From: JANSYP01 sp038751255
GTDB taxonomy: Bacteria; Pseudomonadota; Alphaproteobacteria; Rhodobacterales; Rhodobacteraceae
NCBI GenBank assembly: GCA_038751255.1
Contig: JBCDGN010000032.1
Location: 1-37,554, forward strand
Length of the DNA: 37,554 nucleotides
Direction of reading: 5' to 3'
This document shows positions 8,420 through 16,003 of the stretch, one piece after another; position 1 is the first letter of the stretch, and each line of letters begins with the position of its first letter. The notes under the pieces are model-generated. The model was not told the DNA's origin and made no database searches. It saw only the letters and a program-made list of their open reading frames with translations. A program made the position numbers and the translations under genes.

Positions 8420-8459
8420 TTATCATGATTAATTGAAGTTCGGCCAATCATCATGATAA
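8420..8459. promoter_or_regulatory. Two TNATCATGATNA operator-like palindromes between divergent genes
   Basis: TTATCATGATTA (8420-8431) and TCATCATGATAA (8448-8459) lie 28 bases apart, centre to centre, in the 91-base gap between the binding-protein and DUF1028 start codons. Each is one change away from the perfect palindrome TTATCATGATAA, which is present at 10008-10019 upstream of the GntR-type regulator. The short A/T-flanked palindrome suits the dimeric winged-helix domain of a GntR/FadR protein, so I infer that the product of 9186-9944 controls both divergent transcripts here. Confidence 0.6.
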
Positions 8460-8488
8460 TTTCAAGAAAAATGTTAGACAGGGGTGAG

Positions 8489-9175
8489 ATGACTTATTCG
8501 ATTCTGGCATTTGACCGAAAAACAGGCGTTCTCGGAGCCGCCGCAGCGACCGGGAGCCTGTGCGTCGGAGGCTGGGTCCTGCGGGGGTCTCTTGATTCGG
8601 GGTTGGTTGCCAGCCAAGGTACGGCGCCGTCATCATTCTGGCGCGACGGTGTGCTCCGCGCTATGCAGACCGGCACCGCGGCGTCGGACGCCGTAAGAGA
8701 CGCGACAGAGGCGGATGCCGGGCGCAATCACCGTCAACTAACCGCACTCGATCCATCTGGAACAACAGCGGGGTTCACGGGCGCGAGCAGCGTGCCGTTT
8801 GCAGCCCATGCCTGTCGCTCGGATTTGGCGGTTGCCGGGAACATGCTCGGCTCACGAGACGTTCTGGACGCGTTAGCAGAGGCGTTCGTTGCGACCGAAG
8901 GGGACATGCAGGATCGTTTGATTTGTGCGCTCCGTGCTGCTGCGGATGCAGGAAGCGACAGACGCGGACTGATTTCCGCCGCGATGCTTGTGCTATCGCC
9001 CGATGCGGCCGCACTTGATCTGCGCATAGATTACGCCGAAGAGCCGTTGGATGCCTTGTCCAGTCTTCTGACGCGCACGCGCGACCAACCCTATGCCGGA
9101 TGGCTTGATGTGGTGCCTGTGGAAAAGGACCCCACCCGAGCTCCGATAGATCAAAGCCCGAAAGCGGCGGAATAG
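8489..9175 (+). CDS. DUF1028 family protein
   Basis: A 228-residue protein beginning MTYSILAFDRKTGVLGAAAATGS, the characteristic DUF1028 start. Further family features are GSLDSGLVASQGTAPSSFWRDGVLRAM and the segment SDLAVAGNMLGSRDVLDALAEAF (about 115-140). DUF1028 has an Ntn-hydrolase-like sandwich fold, and the Thr directly after Met could become an N-terminal nucleophile; whether family members are active hydrolases is not settled. The gene is divergent from the family 5 binding protein and likely shares its regulator, which suggests a role in processing the imported compound, perhaps an amide or peptide. I chose the ATG at 8489 because the conserved family sequence starts there, with AGGGGTG just upstream. 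The longer frame from 8453 starts inside the operator. A Cys-poor, soluble, probably cytoplasmic protein. Confidence 0.82.
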   Translation: MTYSILAFDRKTGVLGAAAATGSLCVGGWVLRGSLDSGLVASQGTAPSSFWRDGVLRAMQTGTAASDAVRDATEADAGRNHRQLTALDPSGTTAGFTGASSVPFAAHACRSDLAVAGNMLGSRDVLDALAEAFVATEGDMQDRLICALRAAADAGSDRRGLISAAMLVLSPDAAALDLRIDYAEEPLDALSSLLTRTRDQPYAGWLDVVPVEKDPTRAPIDQSPKAAE

Positions 9176-9185
9176 TTCGAACTTA

Positions 9186-9944
9186 CTAGTCCTGGATGAA
9201 CTGGCGCGACAATTCCGCGGCTTGGACCTGCATCAGCCGTTCCGCGATCTCCATATGCGAGGCCATGATCCGACGGGCCTCGGCGCCGTCTTCGGCACGC
9301 AAGGCGGCCACAAGTTTTTGCTGATGCTCCCGCCCGCGTTGCCATAGGTCATGGTTCGGCGGGTCATAGAGCCGGCGGTAAACCGTCATTTCCGTGAGCA
9401 TTTCCGCCATGAACGCGATGATGAACCCCAACAGACGGTTGTCTGCGAACTCGGCGAGACGCGCGTGGAAAGCCAAAGACGTGACATGCTGGCCCTTTTC
9501 CTCTTCTGCAGAACGTGCCGGGTGTTCGTGGCGATTGGCGAGCTCTTCGAGCTCTTCCAGTTGACCAGGCGAAAGGTGACCAGCCAGGCTGGCCGCCAAT
9601 TCCGGTTCTAAGGCTTTGCGCAACTGGTAAATATCCGAAAGTGAAAGGTCCTCGAAATAGAAGTAATTGGCGAGAAGCGAGCGCGCGCGTATGCCAGAGA
9701 CCTTGTCGACAAAACTGCCCCCACCGGGACCAGTGCGGGTGACGATGAGCCCCTGAGCCTCTAGGATGCGCAAAGCTTCCCGCACCGTGCCTTTTGACAC
9801 CGCAAAAAGCGCGATCATTTCTGCCTCGTTCGGCAGCTTGTCGCCCTCTCTTAGGTCGCGTTCCACGACCCATCCTTTGATCTTGTCGGCAACTTGTACC
9901 GGTCGGGACCGTTTCTGCCGTTTGGGCTCTGAAGAACCGTCCAT
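9186..9944 (-). CDS. GntR-family regulator, FadR/FCD subfamily
   Basis: A 252-residue ligand-responsive DNA-binding protein. The winged helix is at about residues 15-80 (LREGDKLPNEAEMIALFAVSKGTVREALRILEAQGLIVTRTGPGGGSFV). The all-helical FCD ligand domain (about 95-240) keeps the metal-type histidines near 160 (FHARLAEF), 207 (REHQQ) and 230 (SHMEIAERL). The frame extends to an ATG at 9956, but that codon abuts an operator-like palindrome and has no ribosome site. The ATG at 9944 has GAGG at 9951-9954 (read on the minus strand) six bases upstream, so I start there. The gene is convergent with DUF1028, ten bases apart. The palindromes at 9957-9968 and 10008-10019 suggest autoregulation, and matching sites sit at the peptide-type transporter promoter. 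Confidence 0.92.
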   Translation of the reverse strand: MDGSSEPKRQKRSRPVQVADKIKGWVVERDLREGDKLPNEAEMIALFAVSKGTVREALRILEAQGLIVTRTGPGGGSFVDKVSGIRARSLLANYFYFEDLSLSDIYQLRKALEPELAASLAGHLSPGQLEELEELANRHEHPARSAEEEKGQHVTSLAFHARLAEFADNRLLGFIIAFMAEMLTEMTVYRRLYDPPNHDLWQRGREHQQKLVAALRAEDGAEARRIMASHMEIAERLMQVQAAELSRQFIQD

Positions 9945-9956
9945 CGCGCACCTCAT

Positions 9957-10019
9957 TGATCATGATAAAATCATGAATGAGGAATGGCACCAAGCGCAAA
10001 TCTCAAATTATCATGATAA
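9957..10019. promoter_or_regulatory. Operator-like palindromes upstream of the GntR-type regulator
   Basis: TGATCATGATAA (9957-9968) and the perfect palindrome TTATCATGATAA (10008-10019) lie 51 bases apart just upstream of the regulator start. A partial third copy (AAAATCATGAAT) begins at 9967. The same sequence occurs twice at 8420-8459. A shared motif at the regulator gene and at its presumed target pair is the usual sign of a local autoregulated circuit. Confidence 0.6.
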
Positions 10020-10189
10020 ATGGGGGGTAATGCGGATTAAGGGAAGGCTGCACTATTCTAATCTGGGAATTTCGATCTGTGTTGAAAGATGATCGCGCTG
10101 CCCCTGCGCCCTAGCGCTATTGTCCCCCGAGGGAGTCAAGGACTCATGGAAATATGAGTAGCCTTCTAGGTCTTTTGGACGAAACGGCG

Positions 10190-11140
10190 TTATGACGACC
10201 ACAAAATCTCGCGCTCGCGGCGATTGAACGCCTCTTGAAGCGTTACCAATGAGCGGGCGATATGGTCTTCGAACTTCAGCACAGCGCTGGAGGGCGTGAT
10301 CTCTGCGTGGCGGATGATGCAGAGTGTTCTGTCCGGATGATCGAGCCGCAGTGGTAAGATCGCAAGCCCATGGCGGCGCTGCAATTGGTGGACCACAGAT
10401 ACCGGCAAGACGCTGAGCGCATCGGATTCCGACAGGATCGTAACGATCCCAGCAAGCGTGCCGCCGGAAAAGCTCATCTTTAGGTTGTCCGCGCCGATCT
10501 GCGACAGAACGGCTCGAAGGTCTCGGTAGAGCGGACTTTCGGCAGGCGGTGCGACCCAAGGGTACTGAGTGATCTCGTCCAGAGTGAGATAGCGCGCGCG
10601 TGTCAGGGGGTGGCCGGTCCGGCAGGCAATGACATTACGCCCCGGCAGGAGCCGTTGAGATGTCGCCCATTCCGGCACGCCATCCCGCCGCAGGGGCAAG
10701 ATTGCCACGTCCAAGCGACCGGATCTGACGCGATCAAATAAATCGCTGCCATAGCCGTTGAACTGTTCGATCGTGACCGTTGGGAACTTCATCTGGAAAT
10801 CCGCGACCAGTGCAGAGATCACGCCATCCATGAAAAAGGGTGTCCCGCCGATCCGCACGGACCCCGCGCTCCCATCGCGATAGCCCCGCACCACTTCTTC
10901 TGCAGCTTTGACAGAGGCGCGAATGCGGCGGCCTTGTTCGGCCAAATCCGCGCCCAAAGCTGTGGGCTGCAGCGGTCTGCGCCCCGGTTCAAAGAGTGCC
11001 GCCTCAAGCCGGCTTTCCACCTGAGACAGGGTGCGCGAAAGACTCGGCTGGGATTTATTCATTGCCCGCGCGGCCTCGGTAACACCGCCCTCATCGACAA
11101 TGGCTGCGATGATTTCCAGATGTCGCGGGTCTAACTTCAT
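10190..11140 (-). CDS. LysR-type regulator of the hydroxyquinol cluster
   Basis: A 316-residue LysR-type regulator. The N-terminal winged helix-turn-helix (residues 5-62: LEIIAAIVDEGGVTEAARAMNKSQPSLSRTLSQVESRLEA) is followed by a periplasmic-binding-protein-like effector domain (about 90-300, with SVRIGGTPFFMDGVISALV and LPVSVVHQLQRRHGLAILPL). It is divergent from the maleylacetate reductase gene, the standard LysR arrangement, so it most likely activates the aromatic catabolic run in response to a pathway intermediate. The start codon lies inside a 19-bp palindrome (11137-11155) and has no visible ribosome binding site. The HTH begins five residues in, so the start is nevertheless fixed. Autoregulation is expected. 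The effector is not readable from sequence. Confidence 0.9.
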   Translation of the reverse strand: MKLDPRHLEIIAAIVDEGGVTEAARAMNKSQPSLSRTLSQVESRLEAALFEPGRRPLQPTALGADLAEQGRRIRASVKAAEEVVRGYRDGSAGSVRIGGTPFFMDGVISALVADFQMKFPTVTIEQFNGYGSDLFDRVRSGRLDVAILPLRRDGVPEWATSQRLLPGRNVIACRTGHPLTRARYLTLDEITQYPWVAPPAESPLYRDLRAVLSQIGADNLKMSFSGGTLAGIVTILSESDALSVLPVSVVHQLQRRHGLAILPLRLDHPDRTLCIIRHAEITPSSAVLKFEDHIARSLVTLQEAFNRREREILWSS

Positions 11141-11155
11141 AACATCATGTTATGA
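11137..11155. promoter_or_regulatory. 19-bp LysR-type palindrome (T-N11-A box)
   Basis: TCATAACATCATGTTATGA is a perfect inverted repeat of 9-bp arms around one central base. It contains TAACATCATGTTA (11140-11152), which fits the LysR T-N11-A rule. It covers the start codon of the LysR gene on the minus strand. A -10-like TATATT (11165-11170) for the rightward catabolic transcript follows ten bases later, without a good -35 box, as is common at LysR-activated promoters. Confidence 0.65.
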
Positions 11156-11230
11156 CATTTGCGGTATATTCGATCAAGAGCGCAGCGACTGGCTGCTATC
11201 AGGGTGTCAGAGACTGGCAGGAGACACCCA

Positions 11231-12304
11231 ATGACAGCCCATCAGGATCGCTTCGTTGCAGAGACCAACGTCGCCCGCGTCCGCTTTGGCGATCCGGTGT
11301 TTAATGTGATCGGCGAAGAGATCGAAAGGCTTGGTGCCAAGCGCGCATTGGTGCTGTCGACGCCACCCCAGGCGGAGATCGCACAGGATTTGGCGGCTGC
11401 GATTGGACCTGCTGCAGCTGGGCTTTTCACATGCGCCACGATGCATACGCCGGTTGAAGTGACCGAAGACGCCACGGACCATGCCAAAGAGATCGAGGCC
11501 GATTGCTTGGTCGCCATGGGTGGTGGATCGACCATCGGGCTTGCCAAGGCGATTGCCCTCCGCACCGGTCTGCCGCAGATCGCAATCCCGACGACCTACG
11601 CGGGCAGTGAGGCGACCCCGATCCTGGGCCAAACCGAAAACGGTCAAAAGACAACGCTTCGCGATCCCAAGGTGCAGCCCGGTGTGATCATCTATGATCC
11701 CGCGCTGGTCGCGACGCTGCCGGTGGGAATGACCGTGACCAGTGGGCTAAATGCGATGGCGCATGCGGTGGAAGGGCTCTATGCCCAAGATCGCAGTGCT
11801 GACGGAACCGCCCAGGCAGTGGATGGGTTGCGCGCCTTTGCTGACGGTTTGCCAGAAGTTTTGCGTGACCCGTCGAACCTCTCGGCCCGAGGACGCACGC
11901 TATATGGGGCGTGGCTCTGCGGATCCGTTCTTGGCACGGTTGGCATGGCGTTGCACCACAAGCTTTGCCACACTTTGGGAGGGATGTTCGATCTGCCCCA
12001 TGCGGAGACCCATGCGATCATCCTCCCCCATGCGACCGCCTATAATGCTAAAGCCGTTCCCGATCTTCTGGCCCCGGTGGCAGAGATTTTTGGCGGCGAT
12101 CACCCTGGCGTGGCGCTTTACGATTTTGCCAAATCCCTCGACGCGCCCCTCGCGTTGAAAGACCTCGGCGTGACCGAGGCCGATCTTGACCGCGCCGCCA
12201 AGGCCGCATTGCAAGCCGCTTACTGGAACCCGCGACCGCTGGAACTCAGCGCGATCCGCGCCCTGTTGCAAGATGCCTGGAAAGGCGTCGCACCCAGATC
12301 TTAA
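11231..12304 (+). CDS. Maleylacetate reductase
   Basis: A 357-residue member of the iron-containing alcohol dehydrogenase superfamily in its maleylacetate reductase branch. It reduces maleylacetate to 3-oxoadipate with NAD(P)H. The dinucleotide motif is MGGGSTIGLAKAI (96-108), followed by IAIPTTYAGSEATPILGQTENGQKTT, a signature of this branch. The later metal/active-site region reads SGLNAMAHAVEGLYA (171-185) and LHHKLCHTLGGMFDLPHAETHAIILPH (241-267). The ATG at 11231 has AGGAG seven bases upstream; the longer frame from 11159 overlaps the promoter. It is the first gene of the rightward run, and its leader (GGAGACACCCA) is nearly repeated before the next gene. Together with the hydroxyquinol dioxygenase at 18871 it defines the lower hydroxyquinol pathway. 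Confidence 0.93.
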   Translation: MTAHQDRFVAETNVARVRFGDPVFNVIGEEIERLGAKRALVLSTPPQAEIAQDLAAAIGPAAAGLFTCATMHTPVEVTEDATDHAKEIEADCLVAMGGGSTIGLAKAIALRTGLPQIAIPTTYAGSEATPILGQTENGQKTTLRDPKVQPGVIIYDPALVATLPVGMTVTSGLNAMAHAVEGLYAQDRSADGTAQAVDGLRAFADGLPEVLRDPSNLSARGRTLYGAWLCGSVLGTVGMALHHKLCHTLGGMFDLPHAETHAIILPHATAYNAKAVPDLLAPVAEIFGGDHPGVALYDFAKSLDAPLALKDLGVTEADLDRAAKAALQAAYWNPRPLELSAIRALLQDAWKGVAPRS

Positions 12305-12330
12305 CCATCTGTCTTTGGGAGGAGACACCA

Positions 12331-13605
12331 ATGATCAATCGCCGTTCCGTGTTGCGCTCTGGCGCAGCCAGCCTTGCAACGCTCGCCACGGGATCGCTCG
12401 CGGCCCCGGCCATCGCGCAAGGCGCCAAGATCAAGCTTGGCTATGTCAGCCCACAATCGGGACCCTTGGCGGCCTTTTCGGAGGCAGACGACTACATCCT
12501 TAAGACCTTTGCCCAATCAGCGGCTGGGCCAGAGTTCGAGGTCATCGTCAAGGACAGCCAATCCAATCCAAACCGTGCCGCTGAAGTTGCCAAAGAGCTG
12601 ATCATCGACGATGAAATTGATCTGATGTTGGTGGCCTCGACGCCTGAGACGACCAACCCGGTCACCACAACCTGCGAGTCCGAAGAGATCCCCGTGATCT
12701 CGACCGTTGCGCCTTGGCAGCCATGGTTCATCGGTCAGCAGGGCAACCCCGGCAATCCCGAAAGCTGGGAGCCCTTCTATTACGGTTTCCACTTCTTCTG
12801 GGGGCTTGAAGACATTGTTTCGGTTTTCACCGCGATGTGGGGGCAGATGGAAACGAACCGTTCGGTCGGCGCGCTCTTTCCCAATGACGGTGATGGCAAC
12901 GCTTGGGGAGACCCGGTTGTCGGCTTCCCACCAGTGCTGCAGGAGCTTGGCTATACGCTGACCGATACGGGTCGCTACCAAAACCTCACCGATGATTTCT
13001 CCGCCCAGATCAACGCGTTCAAAGAGGCTCAAGTGGAAATCGTCACGGGCGTGCCGATCCCGCCTGATTTCACCACTTTCTGGACCCAAGCGCGGCAACA
13101 GGGCTTCACGCCCAAGATCGCGAGTGTTGGCAAAGCGATCCTCTTCCCGCAATCGGTCGAGGCGCTGGGCGATATCGGCCAAAACCTCAGTTCAGAGGTG
13201 TGGTGGTCGCCGAACCATCCGTTCGTCTCGTCGCTCACCGGCCAGAGCGCAGGCGAGGTTGCCAATGGCTTCACCCAATCCACCGGTCGTCCTTGGACCC
13301 AGCCTATTGGATTTGTGCATGCGCTTTTTGAGATTGCTGTGAACACCATGGGCCGGGTTGAGGATGCGAGCGACCCCGATGAGGTGGCCGATGCCATCGC
13401 TGCCACGCAGCTCGACACCGTGGTAGGTCGCATCGCTTGGGACGGGCAGGGCGTGCCCCCCTTCGCGGCGCGGAATGTCGCCAAGACGCCTCTGGTAGGC
13501 GGACAATGGCGCATGAATGAAGATGATGGGTTTGACCTGGTCATCGTCGAAAACAGCACCGCGCCAGAGATCCCAACCGCAGGCAAACTAGAGCCGATCA
13601 GCTAA
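12331..13605 (+). CDS. ABC importer substrate-binding protein, branched-chain amino acid type (aromatic uptake)
   Basis: A 424-residue periplasmic receptor of the Peripla_BP_6 (LivK-like) family. The N-terminus carries a Tat-like signal, NRRSVLRSGAASLATLA, ending APAIAQ. The mature part begins with KIKLGYVSPQSGPLAAFSEADD, followed by the ligand-lobe stretch SNPNRAAEVAKELIIDDEIDLMLVASTPETTNPV. Such receptors often bind aromatic acids and other non-amino-acid ligands when found in catabolic operons. Being inserted between the maleylacetate reductase and the remaining pathway genes, this one probably captures the aromatic growth substrate. GGGAGGAG lies upstream of the ATG. It is separated from the ATPase gene by 90 bases holding two stem-loops, consistent with higher expression of the receptor. 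Confidence 0.88.
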   Translation: MINRRSVLRSGAASLATLATGSLAAPAIAQGAKIKLGYVSPQSGPLAAFSEADDYILKTFAQSAAGPEFEVIVKDSQSNPNRAAEVAKELIIDDEIDLMLVASTPETTNPVTTTCESEEIPVISTVAPWQPWFIGQQGNPGNPESWEPFYYGFHFFWGLEDIVSVFTAMWGQMETNRSVGALFPNDGDGNAWGDPVVGFPPVLQELGYTLTDTGRYQNLTDDFSAQINAFKEAQVEIVTGVPIPPDFTTFWTQARQQGFTPKIASVGKAILFPQSVEALGDIGQNLSSEVWWSPNHPFVSSLTGQSAGEVANGFTQSTGRPWTQPIGFVHALFEIAVNTMGRVEDASDPDEVADAIAATQLDTVVGRIAWDGQGVPPFAARNVAKTPLVGGQWRMNEDDGFDLVIVENSTAPEIPTAGKLEPIS

Positions 13606-13614
13606 CCCAAGCCA

Positions 13615-13676
13615 CTGCCCCGGCCTCGCTCCGGGGCAGCATCTGCAGCCCACCCGACGCCCCTTTGCGCGCGTCG
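13615..13676 (+). other. Two tandem stem-loops between receptor and ATPase genes
   Basis: The first hairpin has a 9-bp perfect stem, CTGCCCCGG (13615-13623) with CCGGGGCAG (13631-13639), and a 7-base loop. The second has a 6-bp stem, CGACGC (13655-13660) with GCGTCG (13671-13676), and a 10-base loop. Neither is followed by a T-run. Their position directly behind a binding-protein gene in the middle of an operon suits partial termination or 3'-end protection of the upstream message. Confidence 0.55.
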
Positions 13677-13695
13677 TGTCAGAGGGAGTGCAAGC

Positions 13696-14418
13696 ATGAG
13701 CACGATGTTGGCCCTTCAAGGGGTCTCGAAATCCTTCGGCGCGCTGAAGGTTACAGACGATGTCAGCTTTGAGGTGTCTCAGGGCCAAGCCTTGGGGATC
13801 ATCGGTCCGAACGGTGCCGGGAAATCGACCTTGTTCAACCTGATCACCGGGAACTTGATGGCCGATACCGGGAGCGTTCATTTTCAAGGGCGCGATGTCA
13901 CCCGGGTTTCGGCGATGGATCGCTGCACCGGCGGTATGGGACGGTCGTTCCAGATCCCGCAGCCATTTGGAAAGCTCTCGGTCTATGAGAACTTGCTGGT
14001 GGCAGCGGCGTTCGGACAGGGACGTAGTGAAAATGCCGTTGAAGACTTCGCGGCAGAGGTGCTCGATCAGACAGAGCTCACGCCCAAGGCCAACGCTATC
14101 GCGGGCGGTTTGAGCCTGCTCGACCGCAAGCGCCTCGAACTGGCCAAGGCGCTTGCCACTGATCCAAAGCTCTTACTGCTGGACGAAATCGCGGGCGGGC
14201 TTACAGACGCGGAATGTACCTCGCTCATTGCCACGATCAAAGGAATCAACCAGCGCGGTGTGACGATCATCTGGATCGAACATGTCCTGCATGCGCTGAC
14301 GGCCGTTGTCGAGCAGTTGCTGGTGTTGGATTTCGGCAAGGTCATCGGCATTGGCGCGCCCGATGAGGTGATGGCCCGTCAGGACGTGAAAGAGATTTAT
14401 CTGGGGGCCGAGATATGA
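13696..14418 (+). CDS. LivG-type ABC transporter ATP-binding protein
   Basis: A 240-residue ATPase with Walker A GPNGAGKS (37-44), the LivG-type stretch GGMGRSFQIPQPFGKLSVYENLLVA (about 75-99), Walker B LLLLDEIAGGLTD and an H-loop in WIEHVLHAL. The signature motif is unusual: GGLSLLDRKRLELAKAL, where LSGGQ/LSYGQ is expected; LivG proteins are known to vary here. It energises the HAAT-type importer together with the next gene, which it overlaps by four bases (ATGA). It probably drives aromatic substrate uptake rather than amino acid uptake, judged from the surrounding catabolic genes. Confidence 0.9.
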   Translation: MSTMLALQGVSKSFGALKVTDDVSFEVSQGQALGIIGPNGAGKSTLFNLITGNLMADTGSVHFQGRDVTRVSAMDRCTGGMGRSFQIPQPFGKLSVYENLLVAAAFGQGRSENAVEDFAAEVLDQTELTPKANAIAGGLSLLDRKRLELAKALATDPKLLLLDEIAGGLTDAECTSLIATIKGINQRGVTIIWIEHVLHALTAVVEQLLVLDFGKVIGIGAPDEVMARQDVKEIYLGAEI

Positions 14419-15143
14419 GCGCGTTGCTAGAAACCAAAGCGCTCACAGCGCATTATGGCGATTTCCAAGCGCTTTTCGGCGTCGATTTGACCCTAGAAGA
14501 AGGCGAAACCGTCGCCATTATCGGCGCGAATGGCGCGGGCAAATCCACCCTTATGCGGTCGATCTCTGGCGTGCTGAAAAACGGCGCGGAGATGATCGGT
14601 CATCGTGATGAACCAATTGGCGATTGGGCCTCGCCTGAAGTGATGGCGCGGGGCATCGCCATGGTGCCCGAGGGGCGCAAGCTCTTCCCGTCTCTCTCGG
14701 TGGAGGAAAACCTCTTGGTCGGCACCTATGGGCGCGATGTCAAAGGCTATTGGGACCTCTCAAAGATCTATGGGATGTTCCCGATCCTCAAGGAACGCCG
14801 TCACCATGCGGGCACGGCGTTGTCAGGGGGACAGCAACAGATGGTCGCCATTGGGCGGGCCTTGATGTCGAACCCTGAGGTATTGCTGTGCGACGAGATC
14901 AGCCTCGGCCTCGCCCCGGTGGTCATAAAGGACATCTACAAGGCGGTGCCCGAAATCCAAGCCGCCGGCGCTTCAATCATCGTGGTCGAGCAAGACATTG
15001 GCCAGGCGCTGCGCGTCGCCTCGCGAGTCTACTGCATGATGGAGGGCCGCGTCACGCTGTCGGGGCGTCCCGACGACCTCAGCCGCGAAGCCATTCACAA
15101 CGCCTACTTTGGCAGCCACAGCGTGGAAGGAGATGCGGCATGA
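14415..15143 (+). CDS. LivF-type ABC transporter ATP-binding protein
   Basis: A 242-residue second ATPase of the importer. It has Walker A GANGAGKST (about 36-44), the LivF-like EGRKLFPSLSVEENLLVG, a canonical signature LSGGQQQMVAIGRAL, Walker B VLLCDEISLGLAP and a final VVEQDIGQALRVASRVYCMMEGRV. It pairs as a heterodimer with the LivG-type protein. Its start overlaps the end of livG-like and its stop overlaps the start of the LivH-like permease gene, so the four transporter genes are tightly coupled. Confidence 0.92.
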   Translation: MSALLETKALTAHYGDFQALFGVDLTLEEGETVAIIGANGAGKSTLMRSISGVLKNGAEMIGHRDEPIGDWASPEVMARGIAMVPEGRKLFPSLSVEENLLVGTYGRDVKGYWDLSKIYGMFPILKERRHHAGTALSGGQQQMVAIGRALMSNPEVLLCDEISLGLAPVVIKDIYKAVPEIQAAGASIIVVEQDIGQALRVASRVYCMMEGRVTLSGRPDDLSREAIHNAYFGSHSVEGDAA

Positions 15144-16003
15144 TCTGGATTGATACCATTGTCCAAGGCGTTCTTCTGGGGGGGCTCTATGCGCTGTTCG
15201 CAGCGGGGTTGAGCCTGGTTTTCGGGATCATGCGGCTGGTCAATCTCGCCCATGGCGATCTGATCGTGATGGCCGCATTTTTGATCCTGGTGATCGTCAC
15301 CACCTTGGGTTTAAACCCCTTCCTCGCGGCCATTCTGGCGATGCCGGTGATGTTCGGGGTCGGATGGGTTCTCCAGCGGGGGATCCTCTCAAAGACATTG
15401 GGCGAAGACATCCTCCCGCCGCTTCTGGTCACCTTCGGCCTCTCCGTCGTGCTGCAAAACGCTATGCTCGAAGGGTTTTCTGCCGACAGTCAACGTTTGC
15501 CCACCGGGACTTTGGGAACGGCTTCTCTGAACCTGGGCGGGATCCATATGGGGCTGTTGCCGCTTCTGACTTTCCTTAGTGCAGTGGCGGTGATCGTGGC
15601 GCTGAATTGGGTGTTTTATAACACCCGTTTAGGCCGGGCGTTCCGCGCCACATCAGACGACCCGACAACGGCTGGTCTGATGGGGATCAGGCCCAACAAT
15701 ATCTTTGCCATCGCCACCGGGATTGCGCTCGTCGTAGTGACCATTGCCGCGCTCTATCTTGGCATGCGGGCGAATTTTGACCCTTCAATCGGACCAGCGC
15801 GGCTCATCTATGCCTTTGAAGCGGTGATCATCGGTGGCCTGGGCTCACTTTGGGGGACGCTGGCCGGTGGTATCATCATCGGCGTCGCCCAGACGCTTGG
15901 TGCAGCCATCAACCCAGAATGGCAAATCCTGGCCGGTCATGTGGTGTTTCTGATCGTTCTTCTGCTGCGTCCGCGCGGCCTCTTCCCACGGGAGGTAGAC
16001 TGA
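15140..16003 (+). CDS. LivH-type ABC permease
   Basis: A 287-residue inner-membrane permease. The start IDTIVQGVLLGGLYALFAAGLSLVFGIMRLVNLAHGDLIVMAAF is the classic LivH opening, followed by several hydrophobic segments. The conserved loop FRATSDDPTTAGLMGIRPNNIF docks onto the ATPases, and the end reads IGGLGSLWGTLAGGIIIGVAQTL. The ATG at 15140 overlaps the TGA of the LivF-like gene. A much longer frame opens at 14888 but runs through the LivF coding sequence and is not used. Confidence 0.92.
   Translation: MIWIDTIVQGVLLGGLYALFAAGLSLVFGIMRLVNLAHGDLIVMAAFLILVIVTTLGLNPFLAAILAMPVMFGVGWVLQRGILSKTLGEDILPPLLVTFGLSVVLQNAMLEGFSADSQRLPTGTLGTASLNLGGIHMGLLPLLTFLSAVAVIVALNWVFYNTRLGRAFRATSDDPTTAGLMGIRPNNIFAIATGIALVVVTIAALYLGMRANFDPSIGPARLIYAFEAVIIGGLGSLWGTLAGGIIIGVAQTLGAAINPEWQILAGHVVFLIVLLLRPRGLFPREVD

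Noticed and set aside
10142..10159. Hairpin ACTCAT/ATGAGT downstream of the LysR gene as terminator
   Set aside because: Only a 6-bp A/T-rich stem without a T-run on the relevant strand, so too weak to call.
14888..15139. Upstream extension of the LivH-like frame
   Set aside because: The extension runs inside the LivF-like gene and reads as a Arg/Pro-rich shadow; the LivH family start and overlap with the LivF stop fix the ATG at 15140.
15850..16002. Upstream extension of the LivM-like frame
   Set aside because: It overlaps the end of the LivH-like gene and lacks family similarity; GGAGG and the ATG at 16003 give the natural start.
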